Source of the DNA: Emergomyces orientalis
Lineage: Eukaryota > Ascomycota > Eurotiomycetes > Onygenales > Ajellomycetaceae
Reading direction: 5' to 3'
Assembly: GCA_002110485.1 (NCBI GenBank)
Contig: MOWL01000003.1
Span: 310,001-374,000, forward strand
DNA: 64,000 nt
Shown in pieces: positions 1-9,066 of the stretch; positions within the stretch are counted from its first letter, which is position 1, and every line of letters starts with the position of its first letter. The position numbers and the translations under genes are program-made. The notes below the pieces were generated by a model, which was not told the DNA's origin, made no database searches, and worked only from the letters and a program-made list of their open reading frames with translations.

Positions 1-34
1 CAAGCAACCGGCAAGACTGCCACCGCTTAGGGGA

Positions 35-2194
35 ATGCCAGAGGCCTTGGGTGTAACTGAGGTGCGAGCCACTGCATTCCAGGACAAGGCTGAACTACTA
101 CGGGCGCGGTTCTTCCCAGAGCCTTTGGCGGCAAGGGAAGATGACATGAACGTGGGAACACAGCCACAGAGTGTGACTGACATGGTAGTGCTCACAGAGG
201 AGGCCATGGCAGCGCTGATTGCTAGGCTTCCGAACGACAAGGCCCCGGGTGCCAATGGCATCCCCAACTGCTTCCTCAAAATGCTAGGCTCAAGATTCAT
301 CACAGCAATAACTGAGCTTACACAGGCCTGCTGGCATTGGGAGTACTACCCACAGATATTCAAAACAGCGCGCACGGTGGTGCTCAAGAAGCCAGAAAAG
401 AAGGACTACAGTGAAGTGGGAGCCTGGAGGCCGATTGCACTACTTGACACCCTAGGTAAAATTGTAGAGGCTGCAACAGCCAAGGAAATAAGGTCTCTGG
501 CAGAGAAACATGGGATGCTATCAGCTCAGCAAATGGGGGCGCGAGGAGGCTGCTCCACAGAAACAGCAATTGCTCTGTTACTGGTGCAGATTCGCACAGT
601 GTGGGAGAAGCAGGGAGCAGTGGTCTCAGTGCTGTCACTGGACATCTCAGAGGCCTATGACAGAGTGCTCAGAAATCGCCTAGTGCACATTCTAAGAAAA
701 AGAGGACTGCCCAGACAGCTGACTGGATGAATCAACTCATTCATGCAGGGGCGCAAGGCGACACTAGTATTTGATGAGCAGGAAACTGAAGCCTTTGAGG
801 TGAATGCAGGCATCCCACAGGAATCACTCTTGTCACCCATTCTGTTCTTATTCTACAATGAGGAGTTGCTCAGAATATGTGCACTGCAAAGTGAGCCTGT
901 CAGCTGCATAGGATTTGTAGACGATGTGAACATTCTAGCATATGGCGACTCAACCGAAGCGAATTGTGCGCATCTGGCGCGGATCCATGCCAGCTGTGAG
1001 CGTTGGGCGAGCAGACATGGGGCAATCTTTGCACCACAGAAGTATGAGCTCATGCACTTTACCAGAACAAGAACTAGATTCAATCTAGAACACTCACTGC
1101 AATTGCCACAGCAAGTGATCAAGCCACAGAGGGAGATGCGGGTGCTAGGCATCTGGCTTGACCCTAAGCTGAGGTGGCGTAGCCATGTCAGTAAGGTGGT
1201 AGGCAGAGCGAAATCGCAGATAGGTGCCCTAACTCAGACAACACAGTCAATCTGGGGCCTGCCACTGCAGCATGCCCGGAGGGTCTACAATGCAGTGATA
1301 AGGCCCGCAATAGGATACGGAGCGCTGGCATGGCATCAACCACAGGCGACACAACATGAACCGCGACATCAACGCCAGCTGCTAGCCAGCCTGGAGAAGA
1401 TTCAAAATAAATGCCTACAGATCATTGCAGGGGCCTACAGAGCTACTCCAATCACCTCACTGGAGGCGGAGACAGCCACACTGCCTCTGAAGATACATCT
1501 AGACAGTGTGATGGCCAGAGCAACTGAGCGGCTTAAGGAGTCAGGAATCATGGAGCAGATAAAACAGGCATGTGTGCAGGTCAGAGCCAGACTTCGCAGA
1601 AGGAATAACAGAGGAATGCAGTCAGTGGAGGCAGTACTGCACCCAGTGAGCATGCAGCAGGGGTGGAGTGTAAATTGGGTGAGACAGGCAAAGCAACTGA
1701 AAAAGCAGAAAAGACAAGAAAACAGTGTGTGTAACTGGGCCTTCAAGAGATGGGTGAGGGAGGAGGCAATGATAAGATAGCAGAACAGATGAAGAGCGCG
1801 CACAACACCATGAGAAGAACTGTTTGACAGGCCCCCGGATGTAGAGCTACTAAGATGGCATGAGGGCCTGAGCAAGGCCCGAAGCTCATTGATAGTCCAG
1901 CTGCGTACCGGCAAGACAGGCCTTGCAGCGTTCCTCCACAGAAGAAGAGTTCCTGACTTCCCCACACCAAAATGTCCATGTGGATATGAGCATGAAACAG
2001 TGCTGCATGTGATGATACACTGTACACGATTCAGTGGGGAACGCGCGGAGCTGGAGCAGGAGGGCAGAGTGAATAAGAAGTGGTTGCTGGACACCAAGAA
2101 AGGACTGCACAGGCTCACCAAGTGGTGGCTCAAGCAGGACATCCTCAGACAGTTCTCCCTAGCCAAGGTGTTAAGTGAGAGAAGGGCGGAATGA
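35..2194 (+). pseudogene. reverse transcriptase of LINE family A, stop-interrupted
   Basis: The frame encodes the region from just after the endonuclease through the RT domain to the terminal zinc knuckle. Recognisable RT blocks are the N-terminal NDKAPGANGIPN stretch (about 235-268), RPIALLD (about 430-450), the SLDISEAYDRV block near 640, the GIPQESLLSPILF block near 812-846 and FVDD near 915. The stop at 728-730 sits where related RTs usually have Trp (W-I-N-S-F), which fits a TGG-to-TGA change. The two TGA codons between 1781 and 1888 are also one transition from sense codons. The element cannot make an intact protein, but the undamaged frame length implies recent death. Confidence 0.8.
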
Positions 2195-2305
2195 GATGCA
2201 CAGCACAACTAAGAAACGCGGCTGGCACATATCAGAGGGTGAAGGGCGCGAAGAGCGAGGCCCGACCAGAAGATAGTGAGCTTGAAGCGCGGATCTGGGT
2301 GGACT

Positions 2306-2380
2306 GGCGCGCTGCAAGCGCGAAGTTGGGCAACCGGGCGCGCCACAAGCGCGGAGTTGAGTGGCCTGCGCGCTACAAGC
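2306..2380 (+). repeat. GC-rich 30-31 bp imperfect tandem repeat in LINE A 3' UTR
   Basis: Two and a half copies of a roughly 30-bp unit start at about 2306, 2337 and 2367. Each begins with a GCGCGC core followed by CAAGC, and the first two continue into AGTTG. The block is dense in intact CpG, in contrast with the CpG-poor LINE copies downstream. It lies between the last coding segment and the hairpin of the same element. Confidence 0.65.
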
Positions 2381-2611
2381 ACTCCAGGACGTTGAAGTCT
2401 GCGCGATGAGCGGCAGACACACAGCATGAGGTGCCACATTCATTAGAAGTCTTTCTTATGTTCAGACAGGGGTGATGGTGATATAGGGGGTTTTCTTGTC
2501 TTCTCACGGTGCTATGCACCATCTTCTCTAAGAGCAGCGGGAGCTGCTCCGCGGTACTTGAAGTGATTATAAATGTTGAATAGATTTGCTGTTCAGGGAG
2601 TTTTTAGGCCA

Positions 2612-2630
2612 GAGCTATACTAGATAGCTC
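2612..2630 (+). other. 3'-end stem-loop of LINE family A
   Basis: A perfect 7-bp stem (GAGCTAT/ATAGCTC) closes a 5-nt loop, 63 bp upstream of the (AAT)n tail. In several LINE families the reverse transcriptase recognises a hairpin near the RNA 3' end; here that role is inferred from position. Confidence 0.55.
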
Positions 2631-2693
2631 AAGGTTTTTCTCACTTTGTATACTAGCTGCCTCCCCACATATCCTCGGGATCAAGTGGTGTAG

Positions 2694-2713
2694 AAATAAT
2701 AATAATAATAAAA
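2694..2713 (+). repeat. (AAT)n tail of LINE family A
   Basis: A run of AAT trinucleotides ending in an A-tract terminates the first LINE. The next, 5'-truncated LINE starts directly after it, so the tail is also the insertion junction. Confidence 0.75.
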
Positions 2714-2731
2714 AACCTAATTCAATTTAAT

Positions 2732-4453
2732 ATGGAAAAAACTGAATTAATTCACTTTTTTCCAAAAAGATATGAAAAGGAAATAAGTTTAAATCTATTA
2801 AATCAAGAAATAAAGCCTAAATCAGTTGTAAGATGGCTAGGAATCTGGCTGGATTCAAAACTCAATTTTAAATCTCATATTCAAAAAAGAATGGCTCAAG
2901 CTGAAAGAGTTTTAAATAGTATAATACAACTTTCTAATACTGAAAGGAGTTTATCATTTCAAGCTATGAGACAGCTATACATTGCATGTATAGCATCTAT
3001 TTCTGATTATGGTGTTCAGATATGGTGGAAGAACCAGAAACACTTTATAGATAAGTTTCAAAAATTGCAGAATACAGTTTTAAGAAGAATTCTGAGAGCT
3101 TTCAAAACCTCTTCATGTAGAGCTATGGAAATAGAAGCTTCTATATCACCTCCTGAAATAAGATTTGAGAAGATATGCAAGAATTATGCACTGAGAATCA
3201 TGAAAATGCCAGATATTCATTCAATTAGAAAAAGAATATCTACATCTTATCCTCCAATTCAATCTGGAAATGACCTAGATTGGAATAGATATCTAGATTG
3301 AAATGAAAGTCAAGAAAATCAAGAAAATGAGAGAAATAGAAAAAAAATCTCTTCTCAACTATATAGAGTATGCTCAATGATTAAAAATGAGTTCTCCTCA
3401 TTAAATATTGAAAAGATTGAACACAAAAAGCTATATTCATGGAAAGAAAAACTAGGCTCAAGGATTTCAATTGAAATAAGCGCATTATCAAAACCAGAAG
3501 AAGCTGAGAATCATAGAAGAATAATAGAGAAAATTGATTTTAAAAAGTCAATTCTAATCTATTCAGATGGTTCAATGAATGAAAATAAAGGCCTAGAAGC
3601 TGGAATAGCATATACAGAAGATAATTACAAATATACATCAGATTCATGGAATATTGGAAATGAATGTGAAGTATTTGATGCTGAATTATATGCTATTATA
3701 AAAGCTTTTAAACTGATAGAAATAAAAGCTTCAAAAAGAAAAGATATGAAAGAAGCATGGATTTTTTCAGATAGTCAAGCAGCTTTGAAAAGAATTCAAA
3801 AGAATGAAATTCATAATGATTAAATGAATATAGAAGTAATTCTAAAGATATGCAAAAGAATTCAATTAAAATATAAGACAAAGATATATCTGAGCTGGGT
3901 TCCTGCTCATATAAATATACATGGAAATGAGCTTGCTGATGAAGCAGCAAAGAAAGGAACAGAACTAAATATTGCAAGTTCAAAAATAGTTTCATGGTCT
4001 TTTATTAAAAGAAAGATAAAAGAGAATTGCTTAGAAAAATGACATAAAATATGAAAAAAACAAAGAAAAAGTCCTCACTATCTTAGATTTGAAACTAAAC
4101 CTAAATGAAAATCATGCTCTATTAAGTGCAAGAAGAAGCTTTTCTCCTCAATCATTCAATTGAAACTAGGTCATGGCTATTTCAAATCTTATTTGAAAAG
4201 AATATATGATATTGAAAGTGAAAATTGTGAATATTGTGACTCTCTTGAAGATCCAGAACATATCTTAATGAATTACTCATTAAATCAAGAACTTAGAGCT
4301 GAACTGAGATATAAATATAAACTGAGAGAAATGAATATGAAACTACTATTTTCAACTGAAATAGACAGTCAATATTTAATTGATTTTCTCAATGAAACTC
4401 AAATAGCTACTAGAAATCAATTCTATTTCAAAGATGAAAATATAAATGAATGA
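2732..4453 (+). pseudogene. RT C-terminus and RNase H of LINE family B, stop-interrupted
   Basis: All coding segments (2732-3301, 3377-3823, 3824-4042, 4160-4453) share one frame, so the damage is stop codons only, with no net frameshift. The RNase H domain shows all four acidic or His landmarks: YSDGS near 3560, DAELYA near 3680, FSDSQAA near 3768, and the WVPAHxxxHGNELAD block near 3898-3942. The terminal knuckle keeps C-x2-C and His, but the expected last Cys is Tyr (near 4272), which fits a G-to-A transition. Trp and Gln codons are the likely origin of most stops. Confidence 0.8.
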
Positions 4454-4458
4454 GAATC

Positions 4459-4483
4459 TGAAATATTCTTTATAAAAACTGCT
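4459..4483 (+). repeat. 25-bp exact direct repeat, left copy
   Basis: This 25-bp AT-rich sequence, immediately after the family B coding frame, recurs exactly at 8298-8322 on the same strand. Flanking bases differ on both sides at both sites. Confidence 0.7.
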
Positions 4484-4771
4484 AGATATTATATAATATC
4501 TCACTATTTCTTTTGTGTTAGAGTCTGTCTTTTATTTCCTTTGTATTCATGTCATGAGTTATTTTGTCTATCATTAATTTATTTTCTTTGTAATCACTTG
4601 AAAATTATATGAAAAAAAGAGAATATAAATAATCTTCAAAGATATTTATAAATAAATAAATAAAAAAAGAAAAATCAATTTGCTGACTATTCTGAGCTGG
4701 AATTCAAGTATTGCAAGTGCTATTTGTTTGAAGAAAAAATGTATAGTAATTAATATTAAAGTTAGAAAAAT

Positions 4772-4794
4772 CCTGAGACTCTTTGAGTCTCAGG
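4772..4794 (+). other. 3'-end stem-loop of LINE family B (copy 1)
   Basis: A perfect 10-bp stem (CCTGAGACTC / GAGTCTCAGG) closes a TTT loop about 40 bp before the (AAT)n tail. The same structure, with one mutated terminal base, recurs in copy 2 at 5108-5130. Confidence 0.65.
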
Positions 4795-4854
4795 TAGATA
4801 TTATAGTCTCTGACTGCATATATATCTATAATTGAAGAAGAATAATAATAATAA

Positions 4855-5187
4855 TAGAGTCTGTCTTTTATTTCCTTTGTATTCATGTCATGAGTTATTT
4901 TGTCTATCATTAATTTATTTTCTTTGTAATCACTTGATAATTATATGAAAAAAAGAGAATATAAATAATCTTCAAAAATATTTATAAATAAATAAATAAA
5001 AAAAGAAAAATCAATTTGCTGACTATTCTGGGCTGAAATTCAAGTATTGCAAGTGCTATTTATTTAAAGAAAAAATGTATATTAATTAGTTTCAAAGTTA
5101 GAAAAATCCTGAGACTCTTTGAGTCTCAGATAGATATCATAGTCTCTGACTGCATATATCTATAATGGAAGAATAATAATAAAATAG
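4855..5187 (+). mobile_element. short 5'-truncated LINE family B insertion (3' UTR only)
   Basis: This is the second unit of the 336-bp duplication. It has its own tail (AATAATAATAAAA near 5172-5185), and to its right the sequence switches abruptly to the antisense RT of another LINE. Confidence 0.65.
5108..5130 (+). other. 3'-end stem-loop of LINE family B (copy 2)
   Basis: This is the same hairpin as in copy 1. The last base is A instead of G, leaving a 9-bp stem. Confidence 0.6.
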
Positions 5188-6303
5188 CAGTGCTATAGGT
5201 TTTCAAGCTTCAGCTTCACTGTAGTCTTTCTTGCCTGGCTTTTTAAGCATCACTGTGCATGCTGTCTTGAATGCCTGTGAATAGTGCTCTCATTGTCAGC
5301 AGACTCAGATGAGCTCAGTCATTGCTGTGATGAAGTTTGACTCTAGCATTTTAAGAAATCAGTTGAAAATGTCATTAGCATCTGATATCTTGTCATTTAA
5401 TAATCTGATTATAATTGTTGTCATGATCTTCTCTGTGATTTCTAGTATGTCACTCACACTCTGTGATTAAATATCTCTTTGCATATTCATCTCATTAATT
5501 AATAGTGGCTCAGGAAAGAATCTCTCACGCAGCAGTTCAGTCTTGTCCTGAAACACAGATGTCAAAGACTCAGGTATATCTAAAGTGCTAGATGCTTTTT
5601 TAAGTGATGATAATCTTGCAGATTACTTGAACTCATGAGTGCATGTGTACTCTCACTTGACTAGTTTTCAGAGCAGCTTAGAGTCAGTGCCTGCACTGTT
5701 CATTAGATCATGAAAGTTTGCAGTCTTTGCAAGCTTTATTTCTCTGTTATATTTGTTTCATGCTCTTTTTCTCTCATTTTCAATGCTGTGAGTGTTTCTT
5801 ATCACTTATTTATATTCACTGACAGCTTCTGCTATCTCTTTTGATCACCATGAGCGGCTTTTCTCACAGACATGAGTGTGTTTAGCATGTTTATCTGTCA
5901 GTGTGCTGATGAACTTGCTGAGATAGTTCACATATTCATCAATCTCTGCTATTAAGATGAAGATTCTGCAGCATCTAAGATTCAGACAATTTTGCTGTAG
6001 CAGCTGTAAGTTCACTTTTTATCAGTTGCATCTCTCTCTCAATCTGACAGACACATTGATAGCAAGTCTGATAATCATTGATAAATAATCTGATGTCATG
6101 TCTATTTCATGCATCACTTGACATTCTAACATCTCTTCATTCAGGTTTTCTGACACAAAGATCAGATTCAGAGTTATTTCAGTACTATCATGATTCTGCC
6201 ATGTGATCTCACTCTGTGATATTATCAGTTATAAGTTAAAAGTATTCATCTATACTATAAGCTCTCATGTCAGTTTAAAATTGTGTCTCACATGCTTCTC
6301 TTC

Positions 6304-6645
6304 TCAGCTTGAGTGATGTACATTGAAGTCTTCTAGCATTATCATCTCTGCTTGTTGCACAGGTGTCTTATGATTACATGCTTGTGTACTTGTCTTCTGG
6401 TTCTGCATCTGTAGTAACACCTCTGTCTCTTTCATCATTATCTGTAGTTGCAGAATGGGGGAGTCCTCGGGCATCATTGTGTAGCTGCCTGGCGGGGTGG
6501 CATAGACATTGAGTATTAGCACCAGGCCCTTTGCTGTGATAATAGTTAACAGTATCATGTATCTTGTTACTGCTCTAATCTCCCATGTCTCTGCTGCCAG
6601 TCTTTTGTTGATGAGAAACCTCACTCTAGTCTTCTTATTTTGCAT
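6304..6645 (-). pseudogene. APE-type endonuclease fragment of antisense LINE
   Basis: About 113 residues resemble the middle of the endonuclease/exonuclease/phosphatase domain of LINEs: a hydrophobic strand leading to LNVYATPP, and later the DFN-VHH block that normally reads GDFNxHH. Here the Gly is Glu, one G-to-A transition that would abolish activity. It is flanked on both sides by the same element. Confidence 0.6.
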
Positions 6646-7253
6646 GCCTGTCTGTCAAAAATCACAGTTAATTGAATATGTTGTGTCACTGCCAGCTCTC
6701 TCATGCATTCATGACTCTTGTAGCATAATAATATTGTAGTTTAATGCTGTTTCAGGCTTGATCAGCAACACATTCATCACTTTACTTGAGTTGTGTATAT
6801 TATATTGCAGTATTTGAAGTTGTTCACTCATTGTTCACCTGTATTCTGATCCTGCATGTCAATCAACTGTGTGAAGTGTATATACTTATTTAAAGAATTT
6901 TTCTATTGTGTATCTGCTCTGAATATATCAGTGAGTCTTCTCACTTTTCACTGACTACTCTGTGTTTTCTCATCTGTGATTCTGTCATATTTTCTGAGTG
7001 TGATTCAGTCTTTCTCATCAGAGATCTGTATTACAAAGTGTTACAGTCAGTTTCTGAGCATCTCTTTAGCTAGTTTCACCACTGTGTGCTGTTCTGAGCA
7101 GTTTGCTGCTCATGCTGAGTGTGTCTCTTCACAGTTGCAGCAGACTGTCTTTTTTTTCTCTAACAGTGCTGTGCAGCTCTTGTCTGTGTGTCTCTTCACT
7201 GCACAGTGTTCACAGACATTCTCTTTTCAGCAAAATCTAGCTATGTGCCTGTA

Positions 7254-8075
7254 TCACTGACAGCTGTAGCACTGAGTGACTTGAGCCTCTCTATGAAAGA
7301 TTTCAATCATGCAGAACTCATTTTTCAAGATAATATCACTTTTCACTAGAGTATTTACCTGTTGTGATGTTGCTATATATATAATAATGCTTTCATGCAG
7401 TTTCTGTTGCTTAGCTAGATACTTTGTTATTTTGTGAATGAGCATCTTGCATCTCAGTGATAGATTCTGCTTGTACACATCATTCACTGCTTTCTCTGAT
7501 TTGTTCCAGCTAATGATCTTGAGTGAAGCACTCTTGATCAGTACTGTATACATTTTCTTTCTTATATGTATCTTGTCTTTTCATTTTTTCATTCATTCAC
7601 TGCTTTTCATTAATTCAGTCTTTGTATTGAGTGTATCTGTGACAAGAATCAGGTCTTCACTGAGCATGTATCTTGCTGCCATCACTGTGTCAGCAGTGAT
7701 GTCTTTGATAGCTTCATTCATCTTCTTAACAATGGCCTCTGAGGTGTGCTTCTTCACTGTCAGTGTATCACAGTTGTGTTGAGATATCACCACCTTTCTC
7801 AATGCACATCTGATTACTATCTTTGCTGGCAGCCCTTCATTGACTGCTATGCGCGCCCATAAGGTCTCACTGTCCAACATGTTGTATCTTTCATTCTGCT
7901 GTGATGTGCTTGTAGCATTCTCTAGCTTCTTTAATATGTTGTCAAGCAGCTTCTTCTTGAGCTCATTCACTGTCTTCAGAGCTCTCTGAATATACAGTAA
8001 TTCTTTCTTATTAATCTTCTTGTCTTTCTCCTTCTCTCTAAGAGCCTTGATGATCATGCACAGTGTTGCTGTCAT
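7254..8075 (-). pseudogene. ORF1 (Gag-like) of antisense LINE, interrupted
   Basis: Two segments in the same frame (8075-7593 and 7553-7254) encode a charged, probably coiled-coil N-terminal region (many Lys/Glu around 8040-7950) and a C-terminal nucleic-acid-binding part ending in the first Cys-x2-Cys of a knuckle. The frame continues past a stop to more Cys/His residues (a C-x2-C-x4-H-x4-C pattern near 7215-7165). Upstream, 8287-8072 is open in another frame that overlaps the ATG by 4 bp, suggesting a small indel near the ORF1 start. Confidence 0.6.
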
Positions 8076-8100
8076 ACCATTTGTTGCTGCATCTCCTGCC

Positions 8101-8137
8101 TGCGCGGCTCCAGGTACGCGTCGCGCCGCGCGCGCAC
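8101..8137 (-). other. CpG-dense patch inside mutated LINE
   Basis: These 37 bases contain about ten CpG dinucleotides, inside an element otherwise almost without CpG. The patch falls in the ORF1 start region of the antisense LINE, in an Arg-rich stretch (NVRARRDAYLEPRR). Confidence 0.5.
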
Positions 8138-8297
8138 ATTCCCTGCACCACCACTCATGCTCACAGCCTCAACCATGGTGTTTGAGAGTGTGTGAGCGAG
8201 CTGATGCCCTTCAAGACTCTCTGCAGTATGAAAGCAATCATGATTTAGATGTAAAAGAATAAAATAATTTTTGATGAGGTTTCCCAAGATTCAGTGA

Positions 8298-8322
8298 TGA
8301 AATATTCTTTATAAAAACTGCT
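8298..8322 (+). repeat. 25-bp exact direct repeat, right copy
   Basis: This is identical to 4459-4483 and lies just beyond the presumed 5' end of the antisense LINE. It could be a target-site duplication bounding the 4484-8297 interval, or a remnant of another family B copy. Confidence 0.7.
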
Positions 8323-9066
8323 TATTATTTTTATTTATAGTGTACATATATCATTACATATAAAAGCTAGATTAGTTAACTTACTTATCAAATATCTATT
8401 ATGCAGAGGGCTCTATCTGTTCACAAGCTCTCTATCAAATTTTTGTTATACAGAGCTATAAATCATGGAGAATAATCAGTATCAGCAATTTTTGAATTAA
8501 TTCTGAAAATACATCAGTGCTGCAGCATTTTTCTAAGAACAGTATGAATATGTATACACTACGGAGTATGTCTAATAGAAGAGTAATTCTTGGCTTGGTC
8601 TAAAGGGCCTGGCTCTGGGGATCAATATCAATTCTTTGGAAAACTATCAAATAACATTTGTTGGAGTTCTGCTGCGAAAAGGGGTGGTCAGCACTAGTTA
8701 GTAGGTCCCTGGCCGCCAAGCATGACAGCTCTCGAGTTCCTATTATTATTGAGGGTTACGCATAATAAACCTGCAGGCTGAGGCCCCACGAAATAAAACA
8801 CCCCAGGTCGGACTGGGGTTCAACTGCGACATTCCGGTCTTGCCGTTTCAAACATGGAGTGGACGAAACTTCATCTCCTTCGCCATCACCATCACCGTCA
8901 GTTTTATCTTCGCTTTCAACCCATAAACCCCCTGCTATGCATGGAAGATATGCAAGAGAACACAATAGAGACGTAACAAGGCATTGCTATCCCCAGATTA
9001 GCTGGGAGTGAAGCTGTCCTACCAGTCGGACTCCTCTTTGAGCAATCCACTGACTGTACTTTTACC
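8323..9066. other. intergenic, LINE margin to first gene
   Basis: AT-rich sequence to about 8560 looks like more decayed repeat. From about 8560 the composition becomes normal. No gene is supported. The last 100 bp serve as the 5' region of the mannosyltransferase gene. Confidence 0.5.

Larger units (their letters stand above)
1..2714 (+). mobile_element. LINE (non-LTR retrotransposon) family A, 3' part, degenerate
   Basis: This is the 3' portion of a non-LTR retrotransposon whose 5' end (ORF1 and most of the endonuclease) lies outside the window. One reading frame runs from about 35 to 2194 and encodes a reverse transcriptase with the FVDD catalytic box near 911-925, a connecting domain, and a C-terminal CCHC knuckle (C-P-C then H-x4-C) near 1972-2028. 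It is interrupted only by stop codons (728-730, 1778-1780 and two TGA before 1889), with no frameshift. The 3' UTR (2195-2693) holds a GC-rich tandem repeat and a hairpin, and the copy ends in an (AAT)n tail at about 2694-2712. There is no RNase H domain. The layout fits Tad1-like fungal LINEs; clade assignment is an inference. Confidence 0.85.
2714..4854 (+). mobile_element. LINE family B (RNase H-bearing), 5'-truncated, heavily mutated
   Basis: A second LINE begins abruptly in the RT domain, just downstream of where the catalytic FxDD box would be, directly against the tail of the first element. It is very AT-rich. A single reading frame (about 2732-4453) covers the C-terminal RT, a full RNase H domain and a terminal knuckle. 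The 3' UTR (from 4456) contains a perfect 10-bp hairpin at 4772-4794 and ends in (AAT)n at about 4838-4854. 5' truncation at a LINE tail is the expected result of target-primed reverse transcription. The base composition and stop codons point to repeat-induced or methylation-linked C-to-T mutation. Confidence 0.85.
4519..5187 (+). repeat. 336-bp tandem duplication of LINE family B 3' end
   Basis: Copy 1 (about 4519-4854) is the natural 3' UTR of the upstream LINE. Copy 2 (about 4855-5187) repeats it nearly base for base, including the hairpin and the (AAT)n tail, and starts exactly at the tail of copy 1. The second copy is best read as a very short, 5'-truncated LINE insertion. Small differences between copies are mostly transitions, for example the final G-to-A in the hairpin. 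Confidence 0.8.
5188..8297 (-). mobile_element. LINE family A-like copy in antisense, 3'-truncated, heavily mutated
   Basis: Read on the minus strand, this element has an ORF1-like start (about 8160 down to 7593), Gag-like zinc knuckles (about 7270-7150), an APE-type endonuclease (6645-6304, with the LNVYATPPGS block and a DFNVHH block whose preceding Gly is Glu) and the beginning of an RT (about 5560-5190). The RT part aligns closely with the family A copy at 1-2714 and stops at the RPIALL block (5190), where the tail of the short family B copy begins. The remaining RT is absent from the window. Many CGA or TGG positions are now TGA. Confidence 0.75.

Noticed and set aside
8756..8965. 69-codon minus-strand frame upstream of the mannosyltransferase
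   Set aside because: It lies in the promoter region of a well-supported gene and has no recognisable features.
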